Of a stretch of 64,000 nucleotides of DNA, positions 10,169 through 21,306 are shown in pieces. Origin of the DNA: Fasciola hepatica (taxonomy: Eukaryota; Platyhelminthes; Trematoda; Plagiorchiida; Fasciolidae); the NCBI GenBank assembly GCA_948099385.1, contig CANUEZ040000061.1:12012001-12076000 (forward strand). Reading direction: 5' to 3'. The translations under genes and the position numbers were made by a program. How positions within the stretch are numbered: position 1 is the first letter of the stretch; every line of letters starts with the position of its first letter. Below the pieces are notes generated by a model that searched no databases, had not been told where the DNA came from, and saw nothing but the letters and a program-made list of their open reading frames with translations.

Positions 10169-13100
10169 AAGCGGCTGTATTTGCCGGCAATCAGTCTCAA
10201 GTTGGCCGCTTATTTTACGTGCGTGATTCGTGCAATAACTCTAGGTTCCTAGTCGATACTGGGACCCAAGTTTCTGTCTTGCCGGTTGGTAAAGACAAGC
10301 CACGAGCTTCTTTGCTTCGGCTGTCAGCGGCGAATGGTTCCTCCATTCCCACCTACGGCACGAGACGGCTTGCGGTCAACCTGGGACCAAGACGACGGTA
10401 TCTGTGGACGTTCATTCTTGCGGATGTTCCCACAGACATACTGGGAATCGATTTTCTGCAGCACTATGAATTACTTGTTGATTCACGTAGGCTGCAGCTT
10501 ATCGATCATTCGTCGGACATTAAATTTACGGGTATTGCAGCTCGAACAGATGCACACCGAATTACAGGATTGTTTTCTAACACTCCGCAAGATTTTCAGC
10601 CTTTGTTTATTAAATTCCCCATATTGACTAAACCATATGAAGAAATAGAAACAGTGACCAATCGTGTGGCACACCACATTGTCACTAACGGACCACCAGT
10701 CACGGCACGACCTCGCCGACTGGCACCGGAAAAATTAGTTTTCGCCAAATGTGAGTTTGACACTTTACTTTCCAAAGGTATTGTTCGTCCTTCTCACAGT
10801 CCATGGGCCTCACCTCTGCACATGGTTCTTAAGAAAGACGGCGTTAGCTGGCGACCATGTGGCGACTATCGCGCACTAAATTCGGTTACCCGTTACGATA
10901 GTTATCCGGTACCCCACATACACGACATCACGGCATCACTTCACGGCACGACTGTATTTTCTAAGATGGATCTGGTGCGAGCCTATCACCAGATCCCAGT
11001 CGCCGCTGAAGATGTCAAGAAAACCGCTGTCACGACTCCTTTTGGTTTGTTTGAGTTCCCACGTATGCCTTTTGGTTTGCGAAATGCTGCTCAGACATTC
11101 CAGAGGTTTATCGATAGCATTACACGAGACTTGGAATTTGTTCACGTCTATATCGATGACTTGCTAATCGCATCGTCGAGCGTAGATGAACACTTCCAAC
11201 ATCTGACGCTACTATTTCAACGTTTGTCCGAACATCGAATAGTAGTCAATCCTGATAAATATGAGCTTGGCAAACCGGAAATTGTGTTCCTCGGCCACAA
11301 GATCACTCGAGAGGGTATTAAGCCTTGCGAGGATAAAGTGCGCGCGATTTTAGATTACGCCGTACCGTCCTCAATCAAGGAGCTCAAGGCATTTTTGGGG
11401 TTAGTTAAATTTTATCGTCGTTTCATACCCCATTCCGCTGAACGTCTGCTTCCATTAACTGACCTAATTCGTGGCAATCCACGTAAGTTGTCGCTTGCGT
11501 ATGCCGCACGAGTAGCGTTTTCGGAGATTAAAGCGACATTAGCTCAGACCACGCTCTTCATGCACCCAGTTCCGTCCGCCACGCTAAGCATAGCGGTGGA
11601 TGCATCCGACTTTGCCATCGGAGAGGTCCTGCAGTAGTCTGTTTCTGGCATATGGCAGCCATTAGAATTCTTCTCTCGACGCCTCAATCCCACGGAAACC
11701 AAATATAGTGCATTTGGTCGCGAACTGCTGGCTGCATATAATGCCGTTAAGCACTTTCGCCATGCAGTCGAGGGTCGATATTTCATCCTCTTTACAGACC
11801 ATAAGCCTCTGACGTATGCATTGCATACTAAGTCTGATCGTTACTCTCCATGAGAAGTCAGACATTTAGACTATATTTCACAGTTCACGACTGACCTGCG
11901 ACACGTTAAAGGTGAGTCGAACTGCGTTGCAGATGCTTTGTCGCGTATTCCGCTTAATGCCATTAAATCTCCGGTTTTAGACATTCCTGCCATGGTTGCA
12001 GCACAGGCACAGGATTCTTCATGTATGGTAGCAGCTCAGTCATCGTCGCTACAGTGTCAGTCCGTACCTCTAGCCACCAGTGCTGGGACTATACTCTGCG
12101 ACATGTCTACTGGCATACCTCGACCAGTCGTACCCTCTGCATATCGACGTCTCGTGTTCGATACCCTTCATGGACTCTCACATCCAGGCACCGCAGCCAG
12201 TCTCCGATTAGTAGCTGCACGATACGTCTGGCCGTCCCTGAATAGAGATGTTCGTATGTGGGCAAAACAGTGTCTACAGTGTCAACGATCTAAAGTGCAT
12301 AGACACGTAGTTTCGCCTATCGGTACTTTTGCTACGCCTGATGCTCGTTTCGATCATATCCACGTAGACATTGTGGGTCTATTGACCCCATCACACGGGT
12401 ATACCTATTTATTAACGTGCATCGATAGATTTACGAGGTGGCCCGAGGCTATCTCCATCTCTGTCGTCACGGCCGAATCAGTAGCTCGACATCTGATGGA
12501 ACGATGGATAGCTTCATATGGTTGTCCTTCCACAATCACTACCGATCGAGGACAACAATTTGAGTCCGTTCTTTTCTCTTCATTAACTCACATGCTGGGT
12601 ACGGAACGCATTCTCACGACCGCGTACCATCCGGCATCGAATGGTTTAGTCGAACGTTTTCATCGCCAACTCAAAGCGGCTCTTAGAGCCCCGACTGGTA
12701 CAAAACGTTACCGCAAGTTCTGCTTGGGATCAGGACTTGCATAAAGGCAGATATCCAATGTTCCGCCGAAGAACTTGTCTACGGCACGACATTACGACTG
12801 CCTGGGGAATTCTTCACGCCACGGAGTACAGATTCACTTGCCGTACAGACTTACGTTCACCGTTTGTCTACGTACACGCAAAATCTCGCTCCGGCGCAGA
12901 CTTGAATGCAACGACGACAGGTTTTTGTGCCGACCGAACTCGAAACTTGTTCACATGTATCCATTTGTGTTGATTCGTTATGGAAACCATTACAACAGCC
13001 TTACGAAGGTCAACTTCGCGTGATTTCTCGTCACAATAAGACCTTTAAGGTTGATCGACACGATCGCTTCGATACCGTTAGCATCGATCGTCTCAAAGCC

Positions 13101-13400
13101 GCGTACGTTGATGATAGCGAGTCGCCCGCTGACATGAGATATGATGTTAACCCTGCACTGCCTGTTGACGACACTTCCGTGTCACGTCAAGGTATGCAGT
13201 TAGCATTGCCTGCTACGACTTCGAATGAGGCTATCGTCTCACGTTCAAGTCAGCAGTCCGTTGGCCCTGCTACGTCCTCGAATGAGAATACTGTCTCACG
13301 TTCAAGTCAGCAGAGCACGCCCACGCACCCGTCCGTGAATGAGGCTCTCGTCTCACGTTCCGGTCGGAAGATCGTTTGCCCAGCATGTTTTCGCGACTAG
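10117..13400 (+). pseudogene. pol: Gypsy-1 Pol (PR-RT-RH-IN), broken
   Basis: Pol overlaps the end of gag by about 50 bases in the -1 frame. Domains in order: aspartic protease with VDTG at about 10252-10263; RT with [15 protein letters not shown] (about 10960), [11 protein letters not shown] (about 11055) and YIDD at 11149-11160; RNase H with [10 protein letters not shown] (about 11596) and TDHKPL (about 11796); integrase with an H-x3-H...C-x2-C zinc region (about 12170-12285), VDIVG and TTDRG acidic blocks, and [17 protein letters not shown]. Lesions are a TAG at 11635-11637, a TGA at 11851-11853, a one-base frameshift at about 12690 and a TGA at 12903-12905. The frame ends at 13400 after a repeated serine-rich tail. 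Catalytic residues themselves look intact, so the inactivation is by truncating changes. Confidence 0.88.
13205..13372 (+). repeat. Short tandem repeat in the Pol C-terminal tail of Gypsy-1
   Basis: Three diverged units of about 60 bases encode the block NEA/NEN-x-VSRSSQQ (third unit VSRSGRK), each with GTCTCACGTTC as a core. Traces of the same units occur in the old fragment at about 30120-30290. The repeated tail therefore belongs to the family and is not unique to this copy. Its role is unknown. Confidence 0.7.
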
Positions 13401-13947
13401 GTCAAACACAATCTTAACCACTGCACTTCGCAGTAATAACTTTCGTGTTTATCGTCTCGACACGATTTAACATACTTCATTAGTTATTACTGTATTCTAT
13501 TCAAGTCCACTGCGGTTGCTACACCGGCTTTTCGTTTCTTTTCGTTTCATGGAACCTCGCCATATGGTACGCTTCGGTGGTCCCACGAAATCTGGAGAAT
13601 TTCGGCACGAACGTTTGCATTCTGGATCGGCCTTGTCGTTCTCGTTCCTGGCCATTTACGAACCTATCGATTTGGCTTCCGGATATTATATTGGTTAACG
13701 GTTACCCGACGCTGAACGCTATTGGTGTGGCATACCTTGATGACGAATCACGCAACCGATGTCATTGGCAACGAATCTGGTTTACGCTCGACCATCATCC
13801 TACGGTTCCTGCATACCACGGGTTCTGCCTGTCAGCATCCTACAGCACAGCCTGATTCACGTATTTTGCACGCATTCGCGCACACGAGTACCGTTTGTAT
13901 GCCATCTCCTCCTTGACATTTTTTCGAAAGCTTTCCGTGCTTTCTAG

Positions 13948-13956
13948 CGGGGGGCT
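13948..13956 (+). other. Gypsy-1 polypurine-tract candidate
   Basis: A run GCGGGGGGC just before the 3' LTR is the only purine-rich tract nearby and has the expected location for priming plus-strand DNA. It is short and separated from the LTR by a few pyrimidines. Confidence 0.45.
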
Positions 13957-13958
13957 GC

Positions 13959-14361
13959 TGTATTGACCTCGATCGTTTTGAGAAAATGGCTATTTTCTGG
14001 ACACCATTTTGGATCCATTTTTTCCACGATCCTTTCTGACGTTTGACATTGACCTCAATGTTTTCCGGTTGCCTACGTTTTACTGGAATGACTCTTCCGT
14101 CGACCTCGTTTTAAATCTCTTTCACTTTCGGTCGTTCGCTCGCGGTTCGCTCTCTGCACAGCCGTCGCGTTTCGTTCCGTTTTCCGCTCGGTGTATCTCT
14201 CGTATCGGTACTGTTTCGGTGCCACGATATATAGAATACACCTCGCATCTGTAAACCGACTTACGTCTTCTCTTTTCGTCCGATAGAGGGGATATCGTTG
14301 GTATTCGCTGCTAGACCCGATAGGAGACACGTTCGCCAGCCGCTCTCGAACGTCTTCTATG
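13959..14361 (+). repeat. Gypsy-1 3' LTR
   Basis: Direct repeat of 8770-9172 with three visible differences. It is followed by the second GACG target copy at 14362-14365, and then by LINE-1 coding sequence. Confidence 0.88.
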
Positions 14362-14702
14362 GACGCATGAAGCTGAACCTCGTATTCTTTCATGGTGTTG
14401 TTGCGAAGTGAATCATCAAATCAGCACAGCAGTTCAGAAACCTAACGGACTGACAGTATTCGTCAAGAATGAGAGACAACACAGTTACTCTTCCCATTTC
14501 TAGAGCTGCTTTTAGGTCTAACGTTTTCCTGGTTAAGTATGCAGCTTTATGGAATAAATTACCCCATGACATACGTTCAATGAGGCTAGCTAAGGCTTTC
14601 AAGGCCCACATAAGCAAATACCTCACAGTACAAACTGTTATCCAAATTAAAGGTCCGTACATAAGTGAAGAAAGGGCTGTTGAAGTTGGATTAGGTTTCT
14701 AG
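14362..14702 (+). pseudogene. LINE-1 C-terminal domain, part after Gypsy-1
   Basis: This resumes the LINE-1 frame interrupted at 8769. The 77-codon frame at 14469-14702 contains AFRSNVFLVKYAALWNKLP and EERAVEVG near its end. These match the LINE-2 blocks SKLALRSNFFLIKYSKL and TEEVAYENE at about 24820-25010. A frame change lies between 14362 and about 14469. The frame ends with a TAG at 14700-14702; 3' untranslated sequence should follow, to an end I cannot fix (about 14850). Confidence 0.75.
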
Positions 14703-14850
14703 TAGTTTTCGAACTCCCCTTATTTTTGCGGGCCCCATTGTCTTTTGGGCCGTAGCCGCGCCTGATTCCTCCACTCATGTTACTCACCCGTTCGTTTTGC
14801 TTCTGTTTCACATCTAATCCTTTAATTTGCGTTTTTTATTCTCCCTCGAC

Positions 14851-16590
14851 AAAGTCCGACAGGCACGTTTGTTGAGCTTTCTCTGGAGTGCCGCACTAAC
14901 TGGACTCGGGCCCCATTTATGGCAGCATTTTCTTCCTTTTTCTTCTCTCTTTCCATTCTGTATTTTTCACTTTCTTTTGTTCTACGATTTCCTTTAGAGT
15001 GGTTTTATCTTCAGTCCGGTAATTCTGTTCCACCTTCATCTGTTTCGCTAAATCTGGCATCAAATAATTTTCCAGTTCCTTCCATCCTCTCATCGTTTTT
15101 CTCATAGCCACTTTTATTTGCATACGGATACCTGGCTCGCAATTATAAATCCAGTTCAAAGCTCCATCAAGACAATACTTACTCGCCAGACGTCACCTGA
15201 CTTTGATTCACTATTACGCCTGAGGCTCAGGGTTTTGAGATAGCTCTCCACCATCAATCTGCTCCTCATACAATGCTTTATTTTTCCAAGCAACACTCAC
15301 TCGCGACTGATCAAGAAGTTGTTTCATCCGGACCCACAACCAGTTTCCTACCAAAAACATTCTCTCCTATATTTACCAGTTTTTGGTATACTGAATCCTA
15401 TGATCTTAACAGTTCATCAGTTCTCACATTCAGCGTGCACCATTCGACCGAAAATCGTTGGCTTATCTGCCCTAATTTCCCGTTGCAACTTCACTAGCTG
15501 CGGTCGACCTCTGCAAAGCCAGTGGTGATACCTTTCCACCAGCTTCGTCTTGCCAGTGGAGTTGTCCTGCACATCAAAATCGGCGGTGCTTTCACCAGAT
15601 GGCTCGCATTCATACTGAAACCCGTCCGACTGTTATTGGCAAGAGCAAGCTGTTAAGTGATAGCTCCAGGAATGCTGCCATAATCTGACCGATTGCCTCA
15701 TCCTATCTTTTTTCTTTCACTGCTTGTGGCAGCAGCACCCTCGAAGGTTATGACATCCGGTCCGTAGTGGTCTCACAATAGGGGGAAACAGCCATCCCTA
15801 TCAGTCTCGGACCCAATGGGCCAATTGTAAAGAAAGGCGGGTTAAGGAGAAAAGGAAAGTTTGCCCTACGGCGTGAATTCGCTCTCCCTCTCCTCAGTAA
15901 AAAGACGAAAAGATTCACTTCAGGCTGGGAAGGTCTTCGGCTAATGCTCCCTACCCCCTCCATTACAGATGGACTTCTGATAACGGCCTAGACCCGACTC
16001 AGCATATGGGAAACCCCACGCTTTTGAGTTAACCTGCAGTTCCTTTTGTCTAGACCATTGCGGGGTAACAGCTGCCGTTCGAGCTCTCCATATATGCTTG
16101 CCGACCCTGCCTTACTCAGCTTCAACCCTTTTGGGTTCCCTGCAAAATAATTGACCAGCTTGCTGATGTTTAATGCAGTAGTCGACACACGGTCTGAATA
16201 GTTACATCATGCGACCTCTACCCTGACGACGCCCCGGCATGGATACGCCTACACCTAACAGCTATGAGCAAAGCCTCGCCTGTATTGGTTGTCGGAACGA
16301 GGAACGTCATCATCGCACATTTATAATTTATTATCTACAAGTTTACTTTTTCTATCCTGCTCGAGCCCAAGCACTAATAATGTTGTCCAAAGTCAGCGAT
16401 GATTTGTCTGCCACCATGTAGACTCAGCTACAAAACCAAAATTCTTACTGACACTAATTCCCTTAGTAAACTGTTATTCCTTTAATGATAGGTGCTCACC
16501 TTCACTTAATTCTCCTGTCCCAAGCTATAACTCAGTGGTCTCCTCATCCTTTTTCTTGCACTCCTCCGTTACTCGAGTCCTACCATGCTG
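14851..16590. other. No recognisable gene; probably 5' part of LINE-2 or unrelated filler
   Basis: Only short frames occur (up to about 80 codons), without motifs. Because LINE-2 begins within or after this stretch, some of it may be a decayed ORF1, but I found no RRM-like or TPLQ-like block of the kind seen in LINE-1. Confidence 0.4.
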
Positions 16591-16591
16591 A

Positions 16592-16751
16592 TTGCCATCC
16601 TTTAATAACCAATACACACCGATCAGAGTTATGACTCATCAAATCCGTGGAACAATTGAGGTCCTCCCTCCATCCCTGCCCTATTCTCCACTGGAATTAC
16701 CACCTTCATCACCACTACCGAACCCCTCACCATATCCACCACCATCGAGGC
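16592..16751 (+). pseudogene. LINE-2 ORF2 N-terminal, proline-rich part before Gypsy-2
   Basis: From the TGA at about 16589-16591 onward, one frame stays open to the Gypsy-2 insertion. Its last 24 codons are proline-rich (LPPSSPLPNPSPYPPP). Discounting Gypsy-2 and one AGGC copy, the frame continues directly into the LINE-2 endonuclease at 22190. LINE-1 likewise has a proline/serine-rich stretch ahead of its endonuclease. Confidence 0.6.
16748..16751. repeat. Gypsy-2 target-site duplication, left (AGGC)
   Basis: AGGC directly precedes the 5' LTR and recurs at 22186-22189 after the 3' LTR, a perfect 4-bp duplication. Confidence 0.85.
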
Positions 16752-17059
16752 TGTAGCGGTTGCCATCTTCGTTCATACTTTTACCACGTTTATTGTTTAA
16801 CTGAACGCTGACTGCCAAGCGCGGTGGCCATTTGACCGTTGCTCTTGCGCACGCTCTCACGCACGCTCCCAAATAAACGCTAACCACTATCTCTCCCAAT
16901 CGCCTTCTCGTTCTCACGGGTCGTGGAGAATACTGTTCTGGTTAACATATTTGTGCAGTGCTGCACATTAGAGTAACGTGCAGGTGGTCCACGCAGTACA
17001 AAGGACCGAAGCACGTGTTTACTAAGGAAACCGCGAAGTAAGGTCTAATCGACCTTACA
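16752..17059 (+). repeat. Gypsy-2 5' LTR
   Basis: Matches 21878-22185 over all 308 bases except one C/A difference at about 16764 and four differences clustered in the last 15 bases. Confidence 0.92.
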
Positions 17060-17060
17060 A

Positions 17061-17070
17061 TTGGTGAGCC
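17061..17070 (+). other. Gypsy-2 primer-binding-site candidate
   Basis: TTGGTGAGCC one base after the 5' LTR, identical to the site in Gypsy-1 despite unrelated flanks. Confidence 0.65.
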
Positions 17071-17319
17071 CGATATGATCCTCAGGTCACGTGAGTTTCC
17101 TTGTTTTCTACCGTTCAGGGTCCCGTCTGCGTACGTTTTTGTGTTTTATTGTTTCCCTATCTATTGATTTTTTTGGTCGGTTTACCAAATATTGTTTTTT
17201 TGTCCATACATATTTTTGGTGTCTAGTTCGTCGTGATTTTTGTTCTTTTCTCGCAAAGTTTATAGTGCCTCATTGATCGTTGGTTTCTTTTCCCGTCTGT
17301 GTTCGATAAAGCAATCGCT

Positions 17320-18120
17320 ATGTCTACTGAACGGAAACCCTGCTCAGACCCCACCGTTGGGGCGATCACGCTGCACATACCGGCATTCACACCTGCTGAT
17401 CCAGAACTCTGGTTCACACTGGTCGAGTTAGAATTCAAAAACTTCCGTATAACCAACGACGCCAGCCGTTTCAGGTGGGTAGCAGGCCGCCTCCCGCCAG
17501 AGGTCACAACGCAAGTAAGGGACGTAATAATCTCTTCCCGAAGCTATGAGGCTTTAAAGGAGGCTGTCATTGCCCGCACGACCCCAACGCAAGACCAACG
17601 TATGCAACAACTTCAAGACGTTGAGCTTGGAAGTAGGAAGCCCTCCGAACTGCTGCGTGAGATGCAGCGCTTGAGAGGACCGACAGTAGGCGAAGACCCC
17701 CTCTTAAGTGAACTTTGGCTGCAGCGTTTGCCGCATAACATTCCAGTTTTACTAAGTGCCACGCGCAAATGCTCGCTGGAGGAAACCGCCGCGATAGCTG
17801 ATGACATTATGTCATGATACAACCCCGCTGTACCTGGAGTAACTAGGCCCTCCGTCGCAACGGTGCCTGCCTTGCCAACATCTAATGACCTCGCGTCAGT
17901 TTTGTCTAGAATTGACGCGAGCCTGCAACGCCTAGCAGTTAGAAGTGGGTCACAGGAGCAACACCGCGCACGCTCATCTAGGGTTCATAGTCCGTCATTG
18001 CGACGACGTTTCGTCGGTTCTTCAAAAGAAGGGTATTGTAAATACCACAGTCGTTTCGGTGAGGGAGCCAAACGATGCGAACCAGGGTGTACCTTTCCCG
18101 GTGCTCATCAGGGAAACTAA
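17320..18120 (+). pseudogene. gag: Gypsy-2 Gag, one in-frame stop
   Basis: I chose the ATG at 17320 (MSTERKPCSD) because the capsid pattern follows it at the same spacing as in Gypsy-1. It reads IPAFTPADPELWFTLVELEF near residue 25, then TPTQDQRMQQLQ and ELWLQRLPHNIPVLL. A TGA at 17815-17817 breaks the frame after about 165 residues, and the same frame continues to 18120. The C-terminal part carries the box at 18037-18090: CKYH, nine residues, C, EPG, C. Pol overlaps in the -1 frame. Apart from the single stop, Gag looks complete. Confidence 0.85.
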
Positions 18121-21100
18121 ACCCCCGGCCCGTGGTGGCGACCCACGAAGCCGGGTACCACATCAATAGTCATCTTTTGAACGCAAGGGACATCATTTCA
18201 AATAATCTATTCCTTGTAGATACCGGTGCCGAAGTGAGCGTCCTCCCCCAAGCGAAAGACGACAATAGCACACCGCAGGCCCAAACACTACGCGCTGCAA
18301 ATGGCACGGCCGTCCCAACGTTTGGCCAGCGGTCACTCACCCTAAACTTGGGTTTAAAGCGTAATTTTCGTTGGGTATTCATCATCGCCGACGTCCCGTA
18401 CCCAATTCTGGGCATTGACTTCCTGCAGCACTTTGACTTGTCAGTTGATGCACGGCACCGCAGAGTGGTGGATCGTCAGACCACTCTCGCTGTTGCAAGT
18501 CATAATTCGCGAGTGTATCACGTCACGCCCTTTTACGTTCAACCACCGGCACACCAACCTTATGGCGAACTCATCGCCGCCTACCCGGCCATGTTTTGGC
18601 AGGCCGGGCCTCTCCCAGCAGTGACGACCAGTGTCACTCACCATATCGATACCAAGGGACCCCCAGTGTTCAGTAGGCCGCGTCGGTTAGCGCCAGACAA
18701 GCTTCGTGTTGCACATGTCGAATTAGAACATGCTAGAACTGGGTATAATACGCCCCTCTAGTAGTCTTTGGGCTTCCCCCTTTCATATGGTTCCTTAATT
18801 TAGTGGCGACTGGCGACCCTGTGGTGATTACAGAGCGCTTAACAAAGTCACCGTCCCGGACCGATACCCGATTCCCCATATACAGGATCTTACTTCGTAT
18901 TTATCAGGTTGCTCCGTCTTCAGCCGTATCGATTTGGTTCGGGTGTACAACCAGATCCCGGTAGCAGAGGCCGATATCCCTAAAACTGCCGTCACTTCGC
19001 CTTTCGGGCTGTTCGAGTTTCCGCGAATGCCGTTTGGACTCAGCAATGCAGCCCAGACCTTTCAACGGTTCATGCACGAGGCAACTCGTGGTTTGGAAAA
19101 TGTCCACGTATACCTGGATGATATTTTGGTGGCGAGTTCTTCAGAGCAAGAGCACGCTACACACTTACGAGCACTTTTCGAACGCCTTAGCCAGCACGGC
19201 GTGACGATCAATATCGCGAAATGCGAATTAGGCCGGTCTGATATCACCTTCATAGGACATTCTATTTCATCCTCGGGTATCCGCCCTCTGTCAGATAAAG
19301 TTTCCGCTATTCGCGACTACCCTGAACCCCAATCTTTTCGCCAGTTGCGTCAGTTTGCCGGCCTGGTGAATTTCTACCGCCGATTTATTCCTCACTGTGC
19401 GGAACTGATGCAACCCCTCACCGACCTGTTGCGCGGAGGTAAGCGGAAGTTCGTGTTTCCCGACACGGCACAAGCCGCATTCGCCTTGGTCAATGATGCT
19501 GTCGCCAACACAGCACTCCTTACACACCCCGACCCTTTGGCTCCTATTTCGGTAGTGACGGATGCCTCGTACACAGCGGTTGGAGCAGTACTGCAACAGT
19601 TCGTAGATGACTCTTGGCAACCTTTAGCATTCTTTTCCAAGTGCCTACAACCCGCGAAATCAAGGTACAGCACGTTCGGTAGAGAGTTATTAGCCATCTG
19701 CTTGAGAATCCGTCATTTTCGACATGCACTCGAAGGCCGTTCGTTCACGGTGTTTACAGACCACAAGCCTTTGGTTTACGCACTAAAGTCAGCTTCGGAT
19801 CGATACTCACCACGCGAGATTCGCCACTTAGACTTTGTCTCACAGTTTACTGTGGACATACGACACGTCTCTAGGGTACTTAATCCCGTCACAGACGCCT
19901 TATCGCGCGTATATCAACTAAGTCTGTCACAAACGCCTAACATCAACTTGGACGCAATGGCACAGGCTCAAACTGTGGACCCTGACATCGAACAACTTCG
20001 GCAAAACGGTTCTTTGAGTTTAACCATGGTGTCTATCCCAGCTTCCCAGAATACCATCGTGTGCGATGTGTCGCAAGGTCGCCCTAGGCCAGTAGTTCCT
20101 GCTGCCCACCGTTATCCTACTTTCCTGACACTCCATAATCTGGCTCATATGGGTGTGACTGCCTCGGTGAAACTGATAACTGAGCGTTTTGTTTGGCACA
20201 ATGTCAAACGAGATGTCCGCCAATGGGCTCGTGCTTGTCTGCAGTGTCAACGTGTTAAGACCCATAGGCACACTAAGGCGGCGTTAGCCAGGTTCCCAGA
20301 ACCTGAAACACGTTTTCATCATGTGCACGTCGACCTCGTAGGACCACTCCCACCTTCGCTTGGGTACGTTTACATACTCACAAGCGTGGATCGTTTTACT
20401 CGCTGGCCGCAGGCCATCCCTATCCCTCGTCCCACCTCGGAAGAGGCCGCGAAAGCTTTTCTGACCGGTTGGGTTAGTCATTTCGGTTGCCCGGCAATAG
20501 TGACCACCGATCGCGGTCCACACTTTGACGGCGCTTTCGGCAGCCTACTCGCTACACTCGGTTGCCAACACGTTAAGACGACGGCTTACCACCCTAAGGC
20601 CAATGGTATGGTTGAGCGTTTCCACCGGCAATTAAAAGCCGCCCTTCGAGCAAACGGTAACCTCCTTTGGAGTGAAACACTACCATCAGCACTCTTAAGC
20701 CGGCGTAGTGCCGTTAAGGAGGAGTTACACACAACACCGGCCGTACTAGTATATGGCTGTACACTTCGTCTGCCTGGGGAGTTGGTAGCCCCCTCACCAA
20801 CCGTGACTTTCGACTACGGTGACTATACTCAGCGCCTTACGCAGCACATGCGAGTGCCCAAGGCCAGTCCGTCACGTGAACAACAGTCTACAAGTTATGT
20901 CCCAACTGCGTTAGGAACCGCTACTCATGTATTCCTTCGCATTGATGGCGTTCGATCACCACTACAAGCGCCATACACTGGCCCGTTTCGGGTGATAAAA
21001 CGTAGGGCAAAAACATTTGTCATAGATATCAACGGACGACACGACACCGCATCTATCGACCGTCTCAAGCCTGCCGTCATGGAGTGCAAGCCGCTCGGCC

Positions 21101-21306
21101 AATTTACACCCGCTCAACTCGCTCAGTCACCCGCATCGAGCGAGTTACCAATCGAACCACCCCCATTTTCGCCTAGTGAGGACTCGGCAGCTAGTCCATC
21201 AGATTCTCCAACCGTACCCGCAACGCGAAGCAGCCGTCGCGGTCGCCAACTACGAAATCCCGTCCGCTTCGCCGATTTCGTGACGATTTTTACAACCGAC
21301 TGTTAG
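18075..21306 (+). pseudogene. pol: Gypsy-2 Pol (PR-RT-RH-IN), frameshift and one stop
   Basis: The frame opens in overlap with gag and has the protease DTG at 18219-18227. It shifts by one base at about 18728, meets a TAA at 18796-18798 and then runs open to the TAG at 21304-21306. RT blocks are [15 protein letters not shown] (about 18919), [11 protein letters not shown] (about 19018) and YLDD at 19111-19122. RNase H blocks are [16 protein letters not shown] (about 19554) and TDHKPL. Integrase has an H-x3-H..C-x2-C region (about 20130-20250), [15 protein letters not shown] and [21 protein letters not shown]-type module ([10 protein letters not shown], about 20967-20996) follows, as in many Gypsy integrases. 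All key acidic residues I can locate are present. Confidence 0.9.

Larger units (their letters stand above)
8770..14361 (+). mobile_element. Gypsy-1: full-length CsRn1-type LTR retrotransposon
   Basis: A 5592-bp element with 403-bp LTRs (8770-9172 and 13959-14361), a primer-site-like leader directly after the 5' LTR, gag with the CsRn1-type C-x2-H-x9-C-x3-C box, pol in the order protease, RT, RNase H, integrase, and a G-rich tract before the 3' LTR. It lies in LINE-1 in the same orientation and is flanked by GACG on both sides. The LTRs differ at only three places that I can see, which suggests a recent insertion. Yet gag-pol carries four in-frame stops and one frameshift. No envelope-like frame follows pol. 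Confidence 0.9.
4286..14850 (+). mobile_element. LINE-1: APE-type non-LTR retrotransposon, split by Gypsy-1
   Basis: Coding pieces in the order of a two-ORF LINE follow each other on the plus strand: ORF1-like (4286-6240), endonuclease (about 6265-7340), reverse transcriptase (about 7500-8460) and C-terminal domain (8540-8769, then 14362-14702). The C-terminal part is interrupted by the 5.6-kb Gypsy-1. When one copy of the GACG target duplication and the Gypsy element are ignored, the LINE frame lines up across the junction with the equivalent part of LINE-2. Frameshifts and stops are scattered throughout, so this copy is dead. The 5' and 3' ends are approximate; I found no clear tail repeat or target duplication for the LINE itself. 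Confidence 0.8.
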
